A stretch of 64,000 bases of DNA. Source: Cardinalis cardinalis. Lineage: Eukaryota > Chordata > Aves > Passeriformes > Cardinalidae. Numbering within the stretch: the first letter of the stretch is position 1; every line of letters begins with the position of its first letter. The position numbers and the translations under genes are program-made. Under the pieces are notes generated by a model, which was given only the letters and a program-made list of their open reading frames with translations, was not told the origin of the DNA and searched no databases. The stretch spans positions 1,677,980 through 1,741,979 of the forward strand of contig JACDOX010000023.1 in NCBI GenBank assembly GCA_014549065.1, read 5' to 3'. Below, in pieces: positions 25,001 to 37,800 of this stretch.

Positions 25001-28000
25001 ATAAATTTCCTTCTTGTTCTGAGCCTTGTACTAAGCTAGAGTGGCAAACAGGACCGCTTACAGCCTAAACCCAGGCCTGATCACATTACAAGGAATAATA
25101 CCTGCATTAGTTTTTTATGTCTATACAGGAAATTATAATCCTGACTCCCATTGCAGAGTGTGCTGACCTGTTGTTGCTTACTGTGAGTAGTCTGTCATTT
25201 ATGTCCTCAGAGCTACAGCCTGTTTGCATTGAAATATCACACTCTCAAGAGNGTTGCTGCTCCCCCTGAAAGGATGAAAAGTGCTTCTTGCTTTTAAAAG
25301 AAGACTTATAATTTTATTACCTTGGGGATGGTGAGCATGCAGCCCTGATTTAAAAAGGCTTAGTGATAGTAGGAATTGAGGATAGTTTGCAGATAGAGGA
25401 TTCTAGGGGAGCCTCAAGTGTTCAACTTCCAGTCCTGCTGGAAACCTGTTGAGTGACCTTGAGCAGCTCCCCACTGCTGCAGCTCCATTTTCCCTTTGAT
25501 TTTTTAATTTGTGTAAGCTTTTCTGTAGGACCTTGTGCTATAAGTCCTGGTCTCACATTGATTGTTAGATACTGGTACAGTTTGAAAGGAGCACAAAAGT
25601 GGAGATTCTGAGTACCCATGCTTTTGCNGGGATAAAATATTCTCATACTGTATAGGGTTAGCAGTTCTCCAGACAAAATACTTTTGCAGAAGAGATTATG
25701 CTCTTTATCACAGTCTTGTCTTCTCATCCATACTTTGTCATTAAGTTCAGCTGAATCAAAGTACCCAAGTCAGATCCCAGCCTATGATAGAATTATTAAT
25801 TGAAATGTCTTNCTTCCACTGATGAGTTTTTTTTTCTCTGTGGTGAAAAAGGTGAGACTTTGTGAGTGTGATATATTGCAAAAGACATTTGAATGAATGG
25901 GCTGTTGTAATTTTGAGTCTAACGTAAACTATGTGCTTTATTTTGTAGGTCTTTTTTCTATAAAAGGGGGAAAAAAAGAAACCACAGAGAAACCCAAGAA
26001 ACCACAGAGCTCCCTGCCCCCCTCTTCCAATCCNTTATACATATATATAAAAAAATAAAAAAAATTCTAAAAGCATCTGCAAGATGTGTTGTGGGTATTG
26101 TGTATATAAAAAAGAGGTACTTCTAATTTAATTTACAGGATTTCAATTTTACTTCATTCATTTAAGAGTGTTTTACTCAAAATTTTGCTTCAATTAATTG
26201 TGCCATTAAGTCTAAGAGGCATCTCAAATATTTGAAATGTTTTCCTCTGTAGGCAAGGTTATGTGGATCTGGCTTTTGACCTTGGAGAAAGCAGGCACCT
26301 TGTGGCTAAACTTATTTAATAGGATGTTCAGTGAACATTAGAGATCTATTTTAACAAGAGGTGAATGGTACTCCAGGAGCGCTATTTCTGTCAGTTCATT
26401 TGTAAAGGCAGAATCTGTGGTTAATCCAGATTTAGACAGTACCATTGCAGATGGCTCTGTTTGATCAGCTGTATTNATCAAAATACTTGTACAAGAGCTT
26501 CAGAAAATAAATGCAAGAGATGTGTGCAAAGTTAAATGGAGGTTTGGTCCAAAAGCCCGTTAGTATCTAATATCTCTAATATCTCTGAAAATGCCGTAAT
26601 CCTCTTTAAGTCAGTCAAAGTAGAAATATAGATTTGTTAATGTTAATTTCTACCTGATTTCTTNTTGTGGGCCTTTGTCACCCTTATGCACAGAGCCCAG
26701 TTCCTGCTTAACTCCCTTGTGAGCATTTGTGCATGGGCACATATATGTGTGCATGTGTGCAGGGGCAGGACTGCCTAAAACCTCCCCAGGACTGGGCACA
26801 GAATTCATTTCTTAATTCATTTCTTATGCTCCATGGATGGGGAAGCAAGAAGGGTTATAGGGCAGGCCAGAACAGGAGGGGATCTGNGGACAAAGAGGAA
26901 GGGAAAGGGGTTCCCTTTCTGTTCTCAGGTGTAAGTAAAGGTGCAGCCTCAGGGCCTCCTCTGTGCCCTCAACCTTTCTCTCTGGGTCTGGAGGCAGCCT
27001 GCTGGATGTGCATGTCCATGGGCTCTCTGGGTGTGGCCATACAGGTATTTATGGCCTCTGTTACCCTTGGTTTAGTAAGGACATNATACCTTTTCTTTTC
27101 TTTTTATATTGAATGATTTTGACATTGAGGTTTTTATCTGTATCAGTGGATGTAATTTTAAAAATTAGGCTGTCCCCTGAGAAGCCTGTGATGATGACCA
27201 TAAACACACATGCCCAAATTCTGACAAGGCTAATGTGGCTGTGCAATTCTGCACTGGCTGTATAATACTCAGGGTTACCTGGTCATTAAAGACTCCTAAG
27301 TTGCCCTTTTTGACAGCAGAATTCCCAGGATCTCCCAGACTGCCTGCAGTGGAATCTACTGAAAAGTAGCAACCATTTACATTATTCTGGCTTTCAGTTT
27401 TCAAGCTGTACTAAAATCTTTCCTGAGTGACTGTGCTATAAAGCCCTATGATCAATTTTAGCCATATTATCAGAGGCATTTTTAAAAACTGCAGTGTTAA
27501 CCATGAGAGTCCCTCTTGAGTTACATCACGAGTATCAACAGCATATGAATGTGCACCTTTCAGTTAACATTACTAGAACTAATATGTAAACAAACAATAA
27601 GTTGCATTATTCTTAATGGGTTTAGAATATCTTTCAATTTTTAAATATTGGACTGAAGGCTGTTTACAATTATTCAACAGTTCATTTGGGAGGAAACAGT
27701 TCATATCAGAGGAAATTTGCCTCCCAGTTAGAAGTAAAATGCTTTTTCTATATTTTTAAATGTTAAAGAATGAGGGTGACAAGAGTAGGCTGAAGAACTC
27801 CAGGCTGTGCCCTTCCCTGCACAGTTTGAACTCTCCTTGTATTTATTTGAAGCAGATGTTCCAGGCAGGATGCACGTTGCAGCCAGAGGTGAGGAGGGAG
27901 GTGTACAGGACTTGAATACATTTCACTACAGCTCCCACATCCTGTTTACACATAGCTGCTGGCCTGAGAACAACGTAGGGAATAAAACAAGGAAGGTGGA

Positions 28001-30954
28001 GGGGGTGTGATAGGAAGGAATGGCTGATGGGAGCCGTGATACCAACACCGCTGCTGGGTGTGCACGTTGAGAGTGCCAGAGATTTGTGGTTCTCTTTGCA
28101 TTGGCCTTTGCCAGCAACATTTTCTCCATGACTTTGGAAGGCATTGATAGACATGCTGTCTTCAGTCATAGGAGAGAGAAAAGGAAGAGGGGGAGCAATT
28201 AGTTGGGGAAAATAAAAGGGCAGTTCACCTGCAGAGAAACACTATACTTACTCTCATATTCAGCAATGCTGCTCAGACTCTAGAAAAAACACAGCTGGAA
28301 TTCACTGAGCCAACTTTTATGTCTCATTAAAATCTTGGACTGATTTTTAATAGTAGAAAGGCACTTACTGAATCACTGGTGGGCAATNAGAAATACTAAG
28401 AAAGCATTTAAGCAGTCAGCCTGCTGAAGGATGGATTTTTTTCAGGCTGGATACTTACTGGCAATTTGTTTTCTAAGCACACAGAGCAGAGAAGCCCACT
28501 TTTCTGTGCACTGGAAATGCACTTTCATTTTATGTTTCCCTTTCAACTCATTGCACCTATTCCAAATCATCCACACAAATTCCTGTCTAATGCTAGGGAG
28601 AGAAGGAAGATATGTACACATATACTCTGACTTTTTTTTTTGGGTTGGTTGGTGTGTTTTTTGTTTGGCTGGTTTTTAAAATTTTTTTTGAGTATTACTT
28701 AAACTGGATCACTAATGTACCAGCTTTTCATAGCCAAAGTTTGATAAAACTGCTAATGACAAAATTCACGGGAGGCAAAATGGAAGAAGCAATTTTTCTA
28801 GGTTGTTTTCCAGGAGGTTCATAATATGGTCTGGGAATGCTATGTATCTGTAAGGTGTCCCTGTAATATCATATTCTNCAGAGACTGACTTTACATCTGT
28901 ATGGTCGTGCAAACATACAGATGGGGTATTTTGAAGAAAATGCACTTTCCTGTGCTTNAAAGGTATGAATTTAACATTAAACATCACAGATCAGCTGATG
29001 TCCCGTCAGTCAATACAAACCAACATACAGTGCAAGGCAATATAAAAGAAGCTCAACATTTACAAAAAAATGAAAATCTATATTTTTATAGGTTAATCTA
29101 ATCTATTTATTTAATCTTCTACCCATTAGAATATTTAATACTAAAATCACAGCATAAAATTTCCTGTTCTCTCAGTCCAGAACACGTTAACTTTACTACT
29201 TTTTATTTTTTTTAAGAAAGGAACCATCTTGATGCTCAGGGCTCCTCATTTTCACACATCATGTTCCAGCAGGAGACAGAAACTTCTAAATCTTGTGCGA
29301 AGATAAGCTACATTTCCCTAGATGCCTTGCTTTTCTTTACCCTATTATATTTGGATTATTTTTTTATCCAAGAAACTACTATGGTATTAGGTTTTGATTT
29401 TCTTATTTCAAATCATCTAAAAGACCAGAAATTTGGGATCAAATTTAAAGATAGAAAAAAATTTAAATTCTGATTATTCTCAAGCCCTTTCTCTAAGCTT
29501 CAATCTATTTAGCACTTGAAACTCAATCTTCAGATAAGGAACACCAGTCAATCTCTTTGTTGCTTCCCATTTGTTTTTGTACAACACAGCCTATCGAGTT
29601 CCTTTTTCCATGAAATAGCTGTAACAAAAAGAGTTGAATTAAGATCTTACTGTACTATTACTTGTAATCCCAGCTCACATTTACACAGCTTTGTAATTGC
29701 TATGTTTTTTAAAAGCTTTTCAAGCTGTATATGAAAAAGGTATTACATCACTGCTAAAAAAGCATCCATCTTAGGGTCAGGCAGAGGCTGCATGAAAAAT
29801 GTTTAATTTTGTGTTACAAAAAGGGTTAGAATAGGGTGAAGCACTGTAATTGGAAATACAGACAGACGCTGTTTGAGGAAGAAGGCTATTTTATCTATCT
29901 CAATATTTTCCATTTCCCTATACTCTTTAGCATTTCATTAGGGAATCTGGCCTTTTGCAGCAGTTTTGTGGAGGTGTCTTCTANCTTCCAACATGAAACT
30001 TATTAAAGTAAGTGAAAATTAAAAAGCCATGAAGGGGAAAGTGCTACTGTGGTTACGGGTAGACAAACAGCAATATGCCATTTTCTGGTTCAAGCCCTTG
30101 GCCTCCAGTCTGGGCATGTGTTTGCAGCCTTGGGAGTTCCTATTGCCACTTGGAAATATTCTCAGGATGGTGCCTACAACAAAGACCTTGGGAACCAGAG
30201 GATAATGTCAAAGATGTGTAGCAAATGGAGAATGAACGTTGTATTAATGGTATAATGCTAAGAGACCATGTCATAGCACAGGTCTGAGTTTTAAACCAGA
30301 CTCCACTTCTATTCATCTTTTACTGGCATTTCCAAACATGGTAGAGGTCATTTAAGACAACAGAGCCAAAGACATGACAGACAGCACTCTGCTAGTAAGA
30401 AAAGAAACTCTGCTGCTCAGCATGAATATTGGATATGGACATTTTCTAATTGTGTCCAGCAACTGAATATCCAAAGCAATACTCCTTATTTGGAATAAAA
30501 TAATGAATCAAAGCAAGATCAGAATATAGCATGTGTGGTCTGCATACAAAAATTATTTTTGTATAATTTGCTCATGATAAATAGAGGAGATAATAATGGC
30601 AAGATACCAGTATTTCTTGCTTTTTCCCACTTCTGCATTGCATGCCCAGAGGTCCTAGTTTACAAAGTAGAAGTGGAAAGAATTTTAGAGTTGGCTTCTA
30701 ACACTTGCTGTTACCATTTTTATCCTTATCTATTTATACTTTAATCATGCATAGTGGTCAGGAGTGGTACCTGACTGTGCTGACAGTTTTATGATGTATG
30801 AGATGACACACTTTTTGTTCCAAGAACTCTGTTGTCCCGTGGCTAGAATAGGCACTGAAAAGTTTCAATAATCACTCTTTTTTAATTTTGTGAAAGATTT
30901 TTTGATCTTCAGTAAGCTCGGTTGTGTTTTGAATGATAGTGAAGAACCCCAATA

Positions 30955-30956
<2 letters not shown>
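22061..30956. other. Long AT-rich non-coding stretch
   Basis: No gene is recognised over about 8.9 kb. Visible items are a 14-bp palindrome CTTAACTAGTTAAG (22547-22560), TATA-like words at 23925-23932 and 25959-25966 without an attached gene, a 14-bp direct repeat at 25976-26009, and a perfect forkhead word TGTAAACA (27585-27592). A T/G-rich run lies at about 28630-28690. The phrase GGTCATTAAAGACTCC near 27281 faintly recalls the ancient tetrapod repeat seen more clearly at 56.4 kb. Confidence 0.6.
25976..26009 (+). repeat. 14-bp direct repeat, 20-bp period
   Basis: AAGAAACCACAGAG is present at 25976-25989 and again at 25996-26009 without mismatch. It lies just downstream of a TATAAAAG word (25959-25966). 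It is probably a small duplication. Confidence 0.8.
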
Positions 30957-30957
<1 letters not shown>

Positions 30958-31008
<51 letters not shown>

Positions 31009-31015
31009 TATATAT
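30958..31015. repeat. (TA)n microsatellite with a short CA interruption
   Basis: About 43 bp of alternating A and T are followed by CACACACA (31001-31008) and further TATATATG. Long AT tracts like this are hypervariable and can extrude as cruciforms. It lies about 65 bp 5' of a CR1 copy. Confidence 0.97.
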
Positions 31016-31079
31016 GTAACAGTATATTTTTAATTTGCATATTAATTATCTTGCTTTACCTGTGCATTGTCAAAACAGT

Positions 31080-31530
31080 TTCCTGACCTGTTGGATTGAG
31101 TCCAGAAGAGGGCCAAGAAGGTGCTCAGAGGGCTGGAGCACCTCTCTGTGAAGGCAGGCTGAGAGAGTTGGTGTTGCTCAGCCTGGACAAGTGAAGGCTT
31201 TGGGGAGCCCTTGGAGCGCCTTCCAGTACCCANCGGGGTCCAGCTCAGTAGAGGGAGAGGGGCTTTTCACAAGGGCATCAAGTGACAGGACAAGAGGTAA
31301 TGGCTTCAAACTGAAAGAGAGTAGATTGACAGTAGGCTGTGAGGGTGAGGCCCTGGCACAGGTTGCCCAGAGGAGCTGTGGATGCCCCATCCCTGGAAAT
31401 GTTTGAGACCGGGTTGGATGAGGCCTTGTGCACCCTGCTCTTGTGGAAAGTGTCCCTGCCCATGGAAGGGAGGGTTTGAATGAGGTGATCTGCAAGGTCC
31501 CTTCCAACCCAAACCATTCTGTGATTCTGA
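31080..31530 (+). mobile_element. CR1 LINE fragment, 3' end, plus strand
   Basis: A 5'-truncated non-LTR retrotransposon tail. In order it shows GACCTGTTGGA, CCAGAAGAGGGCCAAGAAG, GCTCAGAGGGCTGGAGCACC, GAGAGAGTTGGTGTTGCTC, a CCTTCCAGTACC relic, GACAGGACAAGAGGTAATGG, TTCAAACTGAAAGAG, GCACAGGTTGCCCAGAGGAG, GATGCCCCATCCCTGGAA and CCCTGCCCATGG. It ends in AAACCATTCTGTGATTCTGA, whose last bases (31516-31529) match the CR1 terminal octamer repeat. Compared with the consensus I remember, about 30-40 bp appear missing near 31330-31340. It covers the last part of the reverse transcriptase ORF and the 3' untranslated region, with no intact frame. This is the best-preserved CR1 in the window. Confidence 0.93.
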
Positions 31531-33778
31531 CTCCTTGCCATTGGCACTTATTTCATGGGTAGGCTGAGGAATTATTTTGTTCTTTCTTCAGTCACTGAGA
31601 TGATGAGGCTGAACAGAGAAAGTCATCACTTTGGTGGAGGTTTAGTTACAAATTATGCAGGAAACTTTAAAAGCATTTGGCATTCATACCAGTCTGCTGT
31701 AATACTGAATAATAATACTATTCATTCTCATGAAAAGGATAAATGCTTCAATAATGCTTAATGTTGAGTTTACAGTCATTATTCTGGAATGGGAATAACT
31801 CAGAAATGAATCTATTATGAATCTACTGTGTCTGATGACACTTTTAATTCCATTAATAGTGAACTTGGCCACGGTGAGAATTTCTTATTCTTACTTCTTT
31901 TTTTGCAGTCATATCTATAGCCAGTGCTCTTGACTCAATTTAAGTTATGAGAAATGCATTATTCATGTTGCTAACACTGCTCCGGAACTTCACTTGCAGA
32001 CTTAATTTCATGGTTAGTGATTTCCTTGTGAGAACAGTAAGGACAAATGGAAAAAAGAATGCTTTCAGTTTGTTTGGATTTGAAGAGCATTGTAAAATAC
32101 AAAACAGTGAAACCTAGCAAACCCAGAGCTGCAAGTAGAAAGATTACAAGCTCTTTCACTGCCTGCAAAGTTTTCATGTTTGATCACCTTGTGATTTTAG
32201 TGCAGAAAAGACAGGTTATACTATCAAACTAAAGAGATGCCACTAAATTATTATTAATTTTAATGAGTGCCCAGTATTTGCACTTCATAAAACTCATAAA
32301 CTTCATAAAATAGAGGGTATGATCTCAAAAGATCATATATTAATACCCCATCTTCTGTCATTCAATTCCAAACCTCAGTCCCAAGTGTAAAATAACTAAA
32401 TTTAGCTGACCACTAACTTTTTTTAATGACATTTTTGATCTAACTGCCAGGAGCTGTCTTCTCTACCTTGCCTGATAAGAGAGGCACAGGTAAAATTTTT
32501 CAATTTACCTTGAAAAATTTTAAGGTAAACCTTTTAGTAGAGCAAACTGTACTCACTGTACCAAGTCTTACACACAAACCCACTATTAGCCAACCAAAAC
32601 CAACTACAGGTACCTGACAAAAAAGTAAATGCATAAATTTTAAATGCACAGTTAAATGTAAAGCTGAGGATATAGACTAATTGGATATAGCTATGACAGG
32701 ACAATGACATTTTATAAATCTATTTTAATAGATTATTTTTAGAAAGCTGCAATAATTACAGTGCATCAATACATTTTTAATAATGCTGGTCTTAGTTTAA
32801 AACATGGGAAAATTTTCATAACTAATGACACTGCATTGTGTAGCTATTTAAATAAGAGAGAAAACGCTGTCAATGGCTTTTGTGGAGTTTGTATGGTAGG
32901 GAGGAGGAAATAATGAAAAAGCATCTGCACTAGGAAACTGATATATCATGAAGAGGTCTGATTTACATTTATGATTTAAAAGAGATTTCTCTGTGTCACA
33001 TCAAACTATCAAATAGGAATTTATTTTAGGGGGTGTAGAGATTAGGATTATTCAAAAACCATCTGCTAACTGGGGAATTGTATAGGAAGGTATCAGCCTT
33101 CTCTTGCATGATTTGCATTGTGGTTTTCCAGTTACTTTTCTCAGCATTTTGGAATATTTGCACATTCAGAGGGTCCTCAGCTGCATTAGCCTTTGACACA
33201 TGTTTTTAGAATGTGTTCATTCACCATTCTAAAGTCTAACATCCATGTCTACCTATTTGTACGTGTATCTGTATCTAATCTATTTTTCTTAACTTTCCTT
33301 ATCCACCATACTCAGTTTTACAGACAAGATGACACAATAGGGTGATATGTACAGGGCAGACCTTAGGAGTGAGGAAAAAAGGGAAAAGAAGGCCCATCTC
33401 CAAGCTGTGTACACAAATACCCACTGCCAAAGAAAAAGGGAGGAACNAGAGCTCTGCTTGTGTTCGCCAAACTGCATCACCCCTGGGCTTAGTTCCTGTG
33501 GTGGGACAGCTCACGTGGCTGAGAGGTTGTTGTGGAGGGATACACAACATTCAGAACAAAGAGAATTGTGTTACAGACTGTCTCCATAGGATGAGGGAGT
33601 AGATGAAGCCTTGTTTAAACAAATCAGGAAGTCTCTGTACCCAGACCCTAGTTCTTTTGGAGAACTTTCTTTTCTCTGTTATCTGCTGGAAGGGTAACAA
33701 TGTACATGGTCAGGTGCAGGTACTATACCAAAGAGGGATGGCACATAGCTGCATCTGCTATTCACTTAACAAGATGGG
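31531..33778. other. AT-rich non-coding DNA
   Basis: No gene or transposon is recognised. A 12-bp perfect hairpin at 32492-32521 is listed separately. A GC-richer patch around 33.34-33.56 kb yields short overlapping ORFs in several frames but nothing identifiable. Confidence 0.6.
32492..32521. repeat. 12-bp perfect inverted repeat, 6-base loop
   Basis: AAAATTTTTCAA (32492-32503) and its exact reverse complement (32510-32521) surround TTTACC. The arms are AT-rich, so chance or slippage is possible. GGTAAA words occur on both sides of the hairpin. Confidence 0.85.
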
Positions 33779-33823
33779 ACTAGTTGGTTTGTAATGGTTG
33801 GTTGGTTGGTAACTAGTTGGTTT
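33779..33823 (+). repeat. GGTT simple repeat inside a 12-bp direct repeat
   Basis: ACTAGTTGGTTT occurs at 33779-33790 and 33812-33823. Between them lies TGG followed by tandem TTGG units. The array is short and imperfect and lies about 100 bp 5' of a CR1 remnant. Confidence 0.85.
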
Positions 33824-33904
33824 TGTTGCCTTGGTTATAGTCACCATGAAATAGGAGTTCAAGATCCTGAGGAAGGAGAACAGATTTAAGGTTATTCTGG
33901 AAAA

Positions 33905-34833
33905 TGGTAGATGGGACACAATGAGAAGGAGCTTCAAAGAGGAAAGGAGCTCAGAATAAGTTTGCAGATCCTTAATGACAGTATCCTCCAAGTACAGGAA
34001 TGGTCCCTCCCCATACACAGAAAAGCAAGGACATGTAGCAGGACATCAGCTTGTCCAAGCAGAAGGAGCTACAGTGCAAAAAGGAGACAAAACTCAAACA
34101 GAAATGAGAGTAGTCCTTACCATTACATTAATAATAAAAGGCTGAACAAGGAAAATGAGTAAGATGGGTAAAAAAAAAATTAATCAGGTTGTGAAGGAGG
34201 TGAACCAAGCAGCCTGTAAGCTGATGATGAATGCATGGGTCTGTCCTGACCTGACCTGTTTAGCATCTTTACCAAGGCCTTGCCAGAAGGGATGGAGTGT
34301 GTGGTCACTGGGTTTGCAAATGATGCCAGACTGGGTGGACCTAGGGCAGAGCTGCTGTCCAGAAAGACTGAGACAAATGGAGGAATGAGCCAACAGGAAC
34401 CTTCTGAAACTCAGAGAGGAAAAATGCCTAGTCCTGCAAGTGGGAACAAATGAACTCCTGCAGCAGTACAGGCCACTGACTGGCTGGCTGAGGAGCACCT
34501 CTGCAGGACTTGAGGGGCTGGCTGGACATGAGCTGGTTGTGTGCTCTGGCAGCAAAGGAGACAAATAATGTTCTGAGCTACATCACCAGGAACACAGACA
34601 GGAGATCAAGGAAAGGGAAAAAAGTCCTTTACTTGGCATTGTGAACCTTCATCTAAATATTGAGTATAGTATGGAAAAGATGAAATCTCTGTCGTTAGAG
34701 GTTCTGAATTCCTGTCTGAGTAAAGGACTAAATAACATTACCTGATCTTAAAGTTGAGCCTCTGAGTAGAAGCTTAGACTAGAGACCTCCTGAGGTCCCT
34801 TGCAGCTTAATTATCCTCTAGTTCTATGATTAA
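33905..34833 (+). mobile_element. CR1-like LINE remnant with internal deletion, plus strand
   Basis: Two parts of a CR1-type element are joined. The left part (about 33905-34150) recalls the spacer between the endonuclease and reverse transcriptase domains, with ACAATGAGAAGGAGC, TACAGGAATGGTCCCTCCCC and CAAAAAGGAGACAAAACTCAAA. From about 34195 the sequence resembles the end of the reverse transcriptase ORF: TTTAGCATCTTTACCAAGG, GAAGGGATGGAGTGTG, then the position of the FADD catalytic box, which here reads F-A-N-D (34313-34324) with the first aspartate replaced. GCTGGACATGAGCTGG and a 3' tail with GACCTCCTGAGGTCCCTTGCAG and TTCTATGATT (to about 34831) follow. Most of the reverse transcriptase is missing and frames are broken, so the copy is dead. 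The left limit and the assignment of the left part are less certain. Confidence 0.75.
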
Positions 34834-37800
34834 GAAGGAGAGAAAAACAAGAGTTGGAAAGACAAAGCAGTGGGTTCAGATCAGGAGAAATATACCCTCA
34901 TTTCATGATTCTCTCTTAACCTCTGCATCCTGAAAGAAAAAGTGTAGGAGGTTTTACCCACCAGGGTGAACACACAAGACAATCTCCTTGCGAAATAGCT
35001 ACCAACGTGGAACACCTCAGTATTGGCAAGGTCCCAGGGGCACAGGGAGGTTCTGCCACAATCCCCACACTACCAGAAGGGAAAGGGGTAGAAGATTTCC
35101 ACCCAAGGAAAGTGTGAACAGACATTTGGAAAATATTTTTTCCTCAGAAATGTGGCTATTAATACCTTGATGACATCAAATCTGTCTTTCCTATAAAGAA
35201 AATGTGAAAGATTACAAAATGCAATTTATTTTTAACATACTGTTTTGTTTTGATTTTAAGGCTATCCCTGGGATTATACTGTCTAACAGTTTTCTCTTAG
35301 TTTGTCTCTTTCAATTTTGCTGAATAACATGAACCCAGAGGCATCTGGCATAATTCTACCAAATATAGCCTACTGATGGGGTGGGAGAAAGAGATGCAGC
35401 CTGTTATTATATCTCAGACATTCAGGAGACAAATTTTCATGTTTATTTAGCCCTTGAAAGTAAACAGTGAGAGGTATGAATAAGTGACATCTCAATTTTT
35501 TGCAGTGGTAAATTTTACCTAAGATTAGCAGCTCTGCTGTTACCTCAGCCATATATCAGAGAATGAACTACTCCTTGCTTAAAAATGTATTTTCTAGAGT
35601 CTAGGCTCAAGGATATAAAATGAAATAGAAAAAGAAAATCAGAAGGTAATGATTGGCCAGCCATTTGATGTTATGAACAATATAGTTGCTTGTAAGTCAG
35701 CTGGGTATTTATAGCAATTTTCCCAGTGAGAAGGGCTATTGATAAATGCTACTATTAAAACCTTACAATAACTGTAAAAATATCTTTCATTTTTAACAGT
35801 GTCTTTGATCCTAAAGGGGCAGCTCATTTACTGCCTGTTTTCCAATTAAGAAGGGCATTCATGTTTTATGGCCTTCATCCTATTCATCCTGGTTACTGGA
35901 GAAGGAATTAACCTGTAGCTCTGAAAAACCTAAAACTATTTTCCATTTCTATATTCCCTCTTCACTGCAGGGTCTCTGCAGGCTCTCCACACAGAGTGCT
36001 GTAGGCTGACTCTGTTTATCTCCTGTCATTGATATGATATGACATGGTATTATGTCTCCTAATGTTTGCATTCTGTTAGATCCTTTTATATTAAGATCTC
36101 CAGACAAGTAATCATATTCCATTGTACTCTGTGCTGTGTAGAGATTTATCAGAAGAGGCAGTCCACAGCCCAGAGAGTCTGCAGTCTAAACCAGACAGGG
36201 CAAAATGAAACAGACATTTGATCCAGTGAGGGCCTCAGACATGGGAGTAGACTGTAAACAATTTACCAAATTTATTTGGGAAGACTGTGGAAGAATAGGG
36301 AACAAACCATTTCTGGGCTTAATTCTGCTTTCACACACAATTAATTTGGAAAACTTTAGTTCTATACTTGGGTCATAACAGAAACTAAAGCATCCTCAAA
36401 TGTCAGGATCATCGGAAGTTTATAAATGTTTAGTTTTAGGGAAGATTATTCTAGATTATAGCAATCAATTTAGTAAAATAATTTTGGTAACCCAAAGATT
36501 TTTGCTCTGAGCTGAATCTTCTCTCTAAATAGTATTTTCTTTCCAGGCAGAAGTTTATCTAGAATATATAAAGAGTTTTTGGGGAATTGTTCTTCAAATT
36601 AAGTAAAAATTTTTTTAAGTTGTTCAGTAAGATTTTTGAAAAGTATGAACAAGGATTTGCACAGCCTTGTGCAGACCATGTCAAGCTTTATTGCATCCCT
36701 CAGACAGAGGAGAGGCTCCTTGTGGAAATGTCTCAGCTTCCCCTCCTGCAGCACCAGGGAGATGTGGTAGGTTACAGAGAGAGGAAACAGGGACACTCCT
36801 TTAGAGTTTACCCCAAGGAAAGCCCCTAGGATTTTCTTGAAATCAGCCTTATGACCCTCAAAGCCTGAAATAAGGCAAAAATATTTCTACCATAGGCTAG
36901 GATCAGATCCCTATATAGATTAAATGTCCAGCAGCTTGACTGCACACCCCGATATAGCCCACAGTACACCGGCTTCTCCTTAGAAATCATTTAGACAGCC
37001 TTGGACTTCCTGTAGCATTCTGGTGTTGGACTGGAAGAGGAATATGAAAAGGAAGAGACTTAAACTGAAACAAACAATTTTAAAATCAATTTCAAATTTT
37101 AATGAGTCTCTGATACTGAATTTCAACACAGCTATGACTGTTAATTCAAAACTCTTCCCAGTGGTGCATGTCAAGGTAAGACAACTCTCAGCTGTGTTCA
37201 GAAAAAAAAAAGTTTATTTTGACCATTTTTTTTCTGTTGTCTTTGCCTTTCATCTACCAAGTTTTACCCTCTCAAATATTCATGAGAAATATGTGCATTT
37301 CTATATGTATATATTGACACTCTAGTGGACTTTCTTTTAATACTTGCCCCATGGAAATGAAAACAACCTTAAGCCTTAAGAATTCTTTAATTCTTTGAAA
37401 GTGGAGGGATTTATAAATCCACAGTTGGAACAAGAATTGCAGACCTTAAAAGACAGATTATGTTTCCAAAACATGAGGACAAGTATGACCTTCATGTAAA
37501 ACTATGTGTTTTAGCCGATGGGTAAAAGTGGTACATGAGGGGATTATTTATGTTTAGGTGTGTAAATAAATAGTAAGCCTTTGGACACCCTACTTATATT
37601 TCCAGCAGAGCCTGCCAGCAGTCTTTTATTTCTATTATGGTTTCAGGATGTTAACACCACAGGAACAGAGCTAAATTAGATGCTGAAAATGCAGAAGTGT
37701 TTGTAGCACCTCTCACCTTCACATCTAAGAGGTCTGATTTGAAAATGTGCTTGACTTAAGTATAATGATAGTTCCATGACACTCCAGTTTGTGCCTCCAG

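Noticed and set aside
27281..27310. Second copy of the ancient tetrapod repeat
   Set aside because: Only one phrase (CATTAAAGACTCC) matches, and its flanking phrases are not in order.
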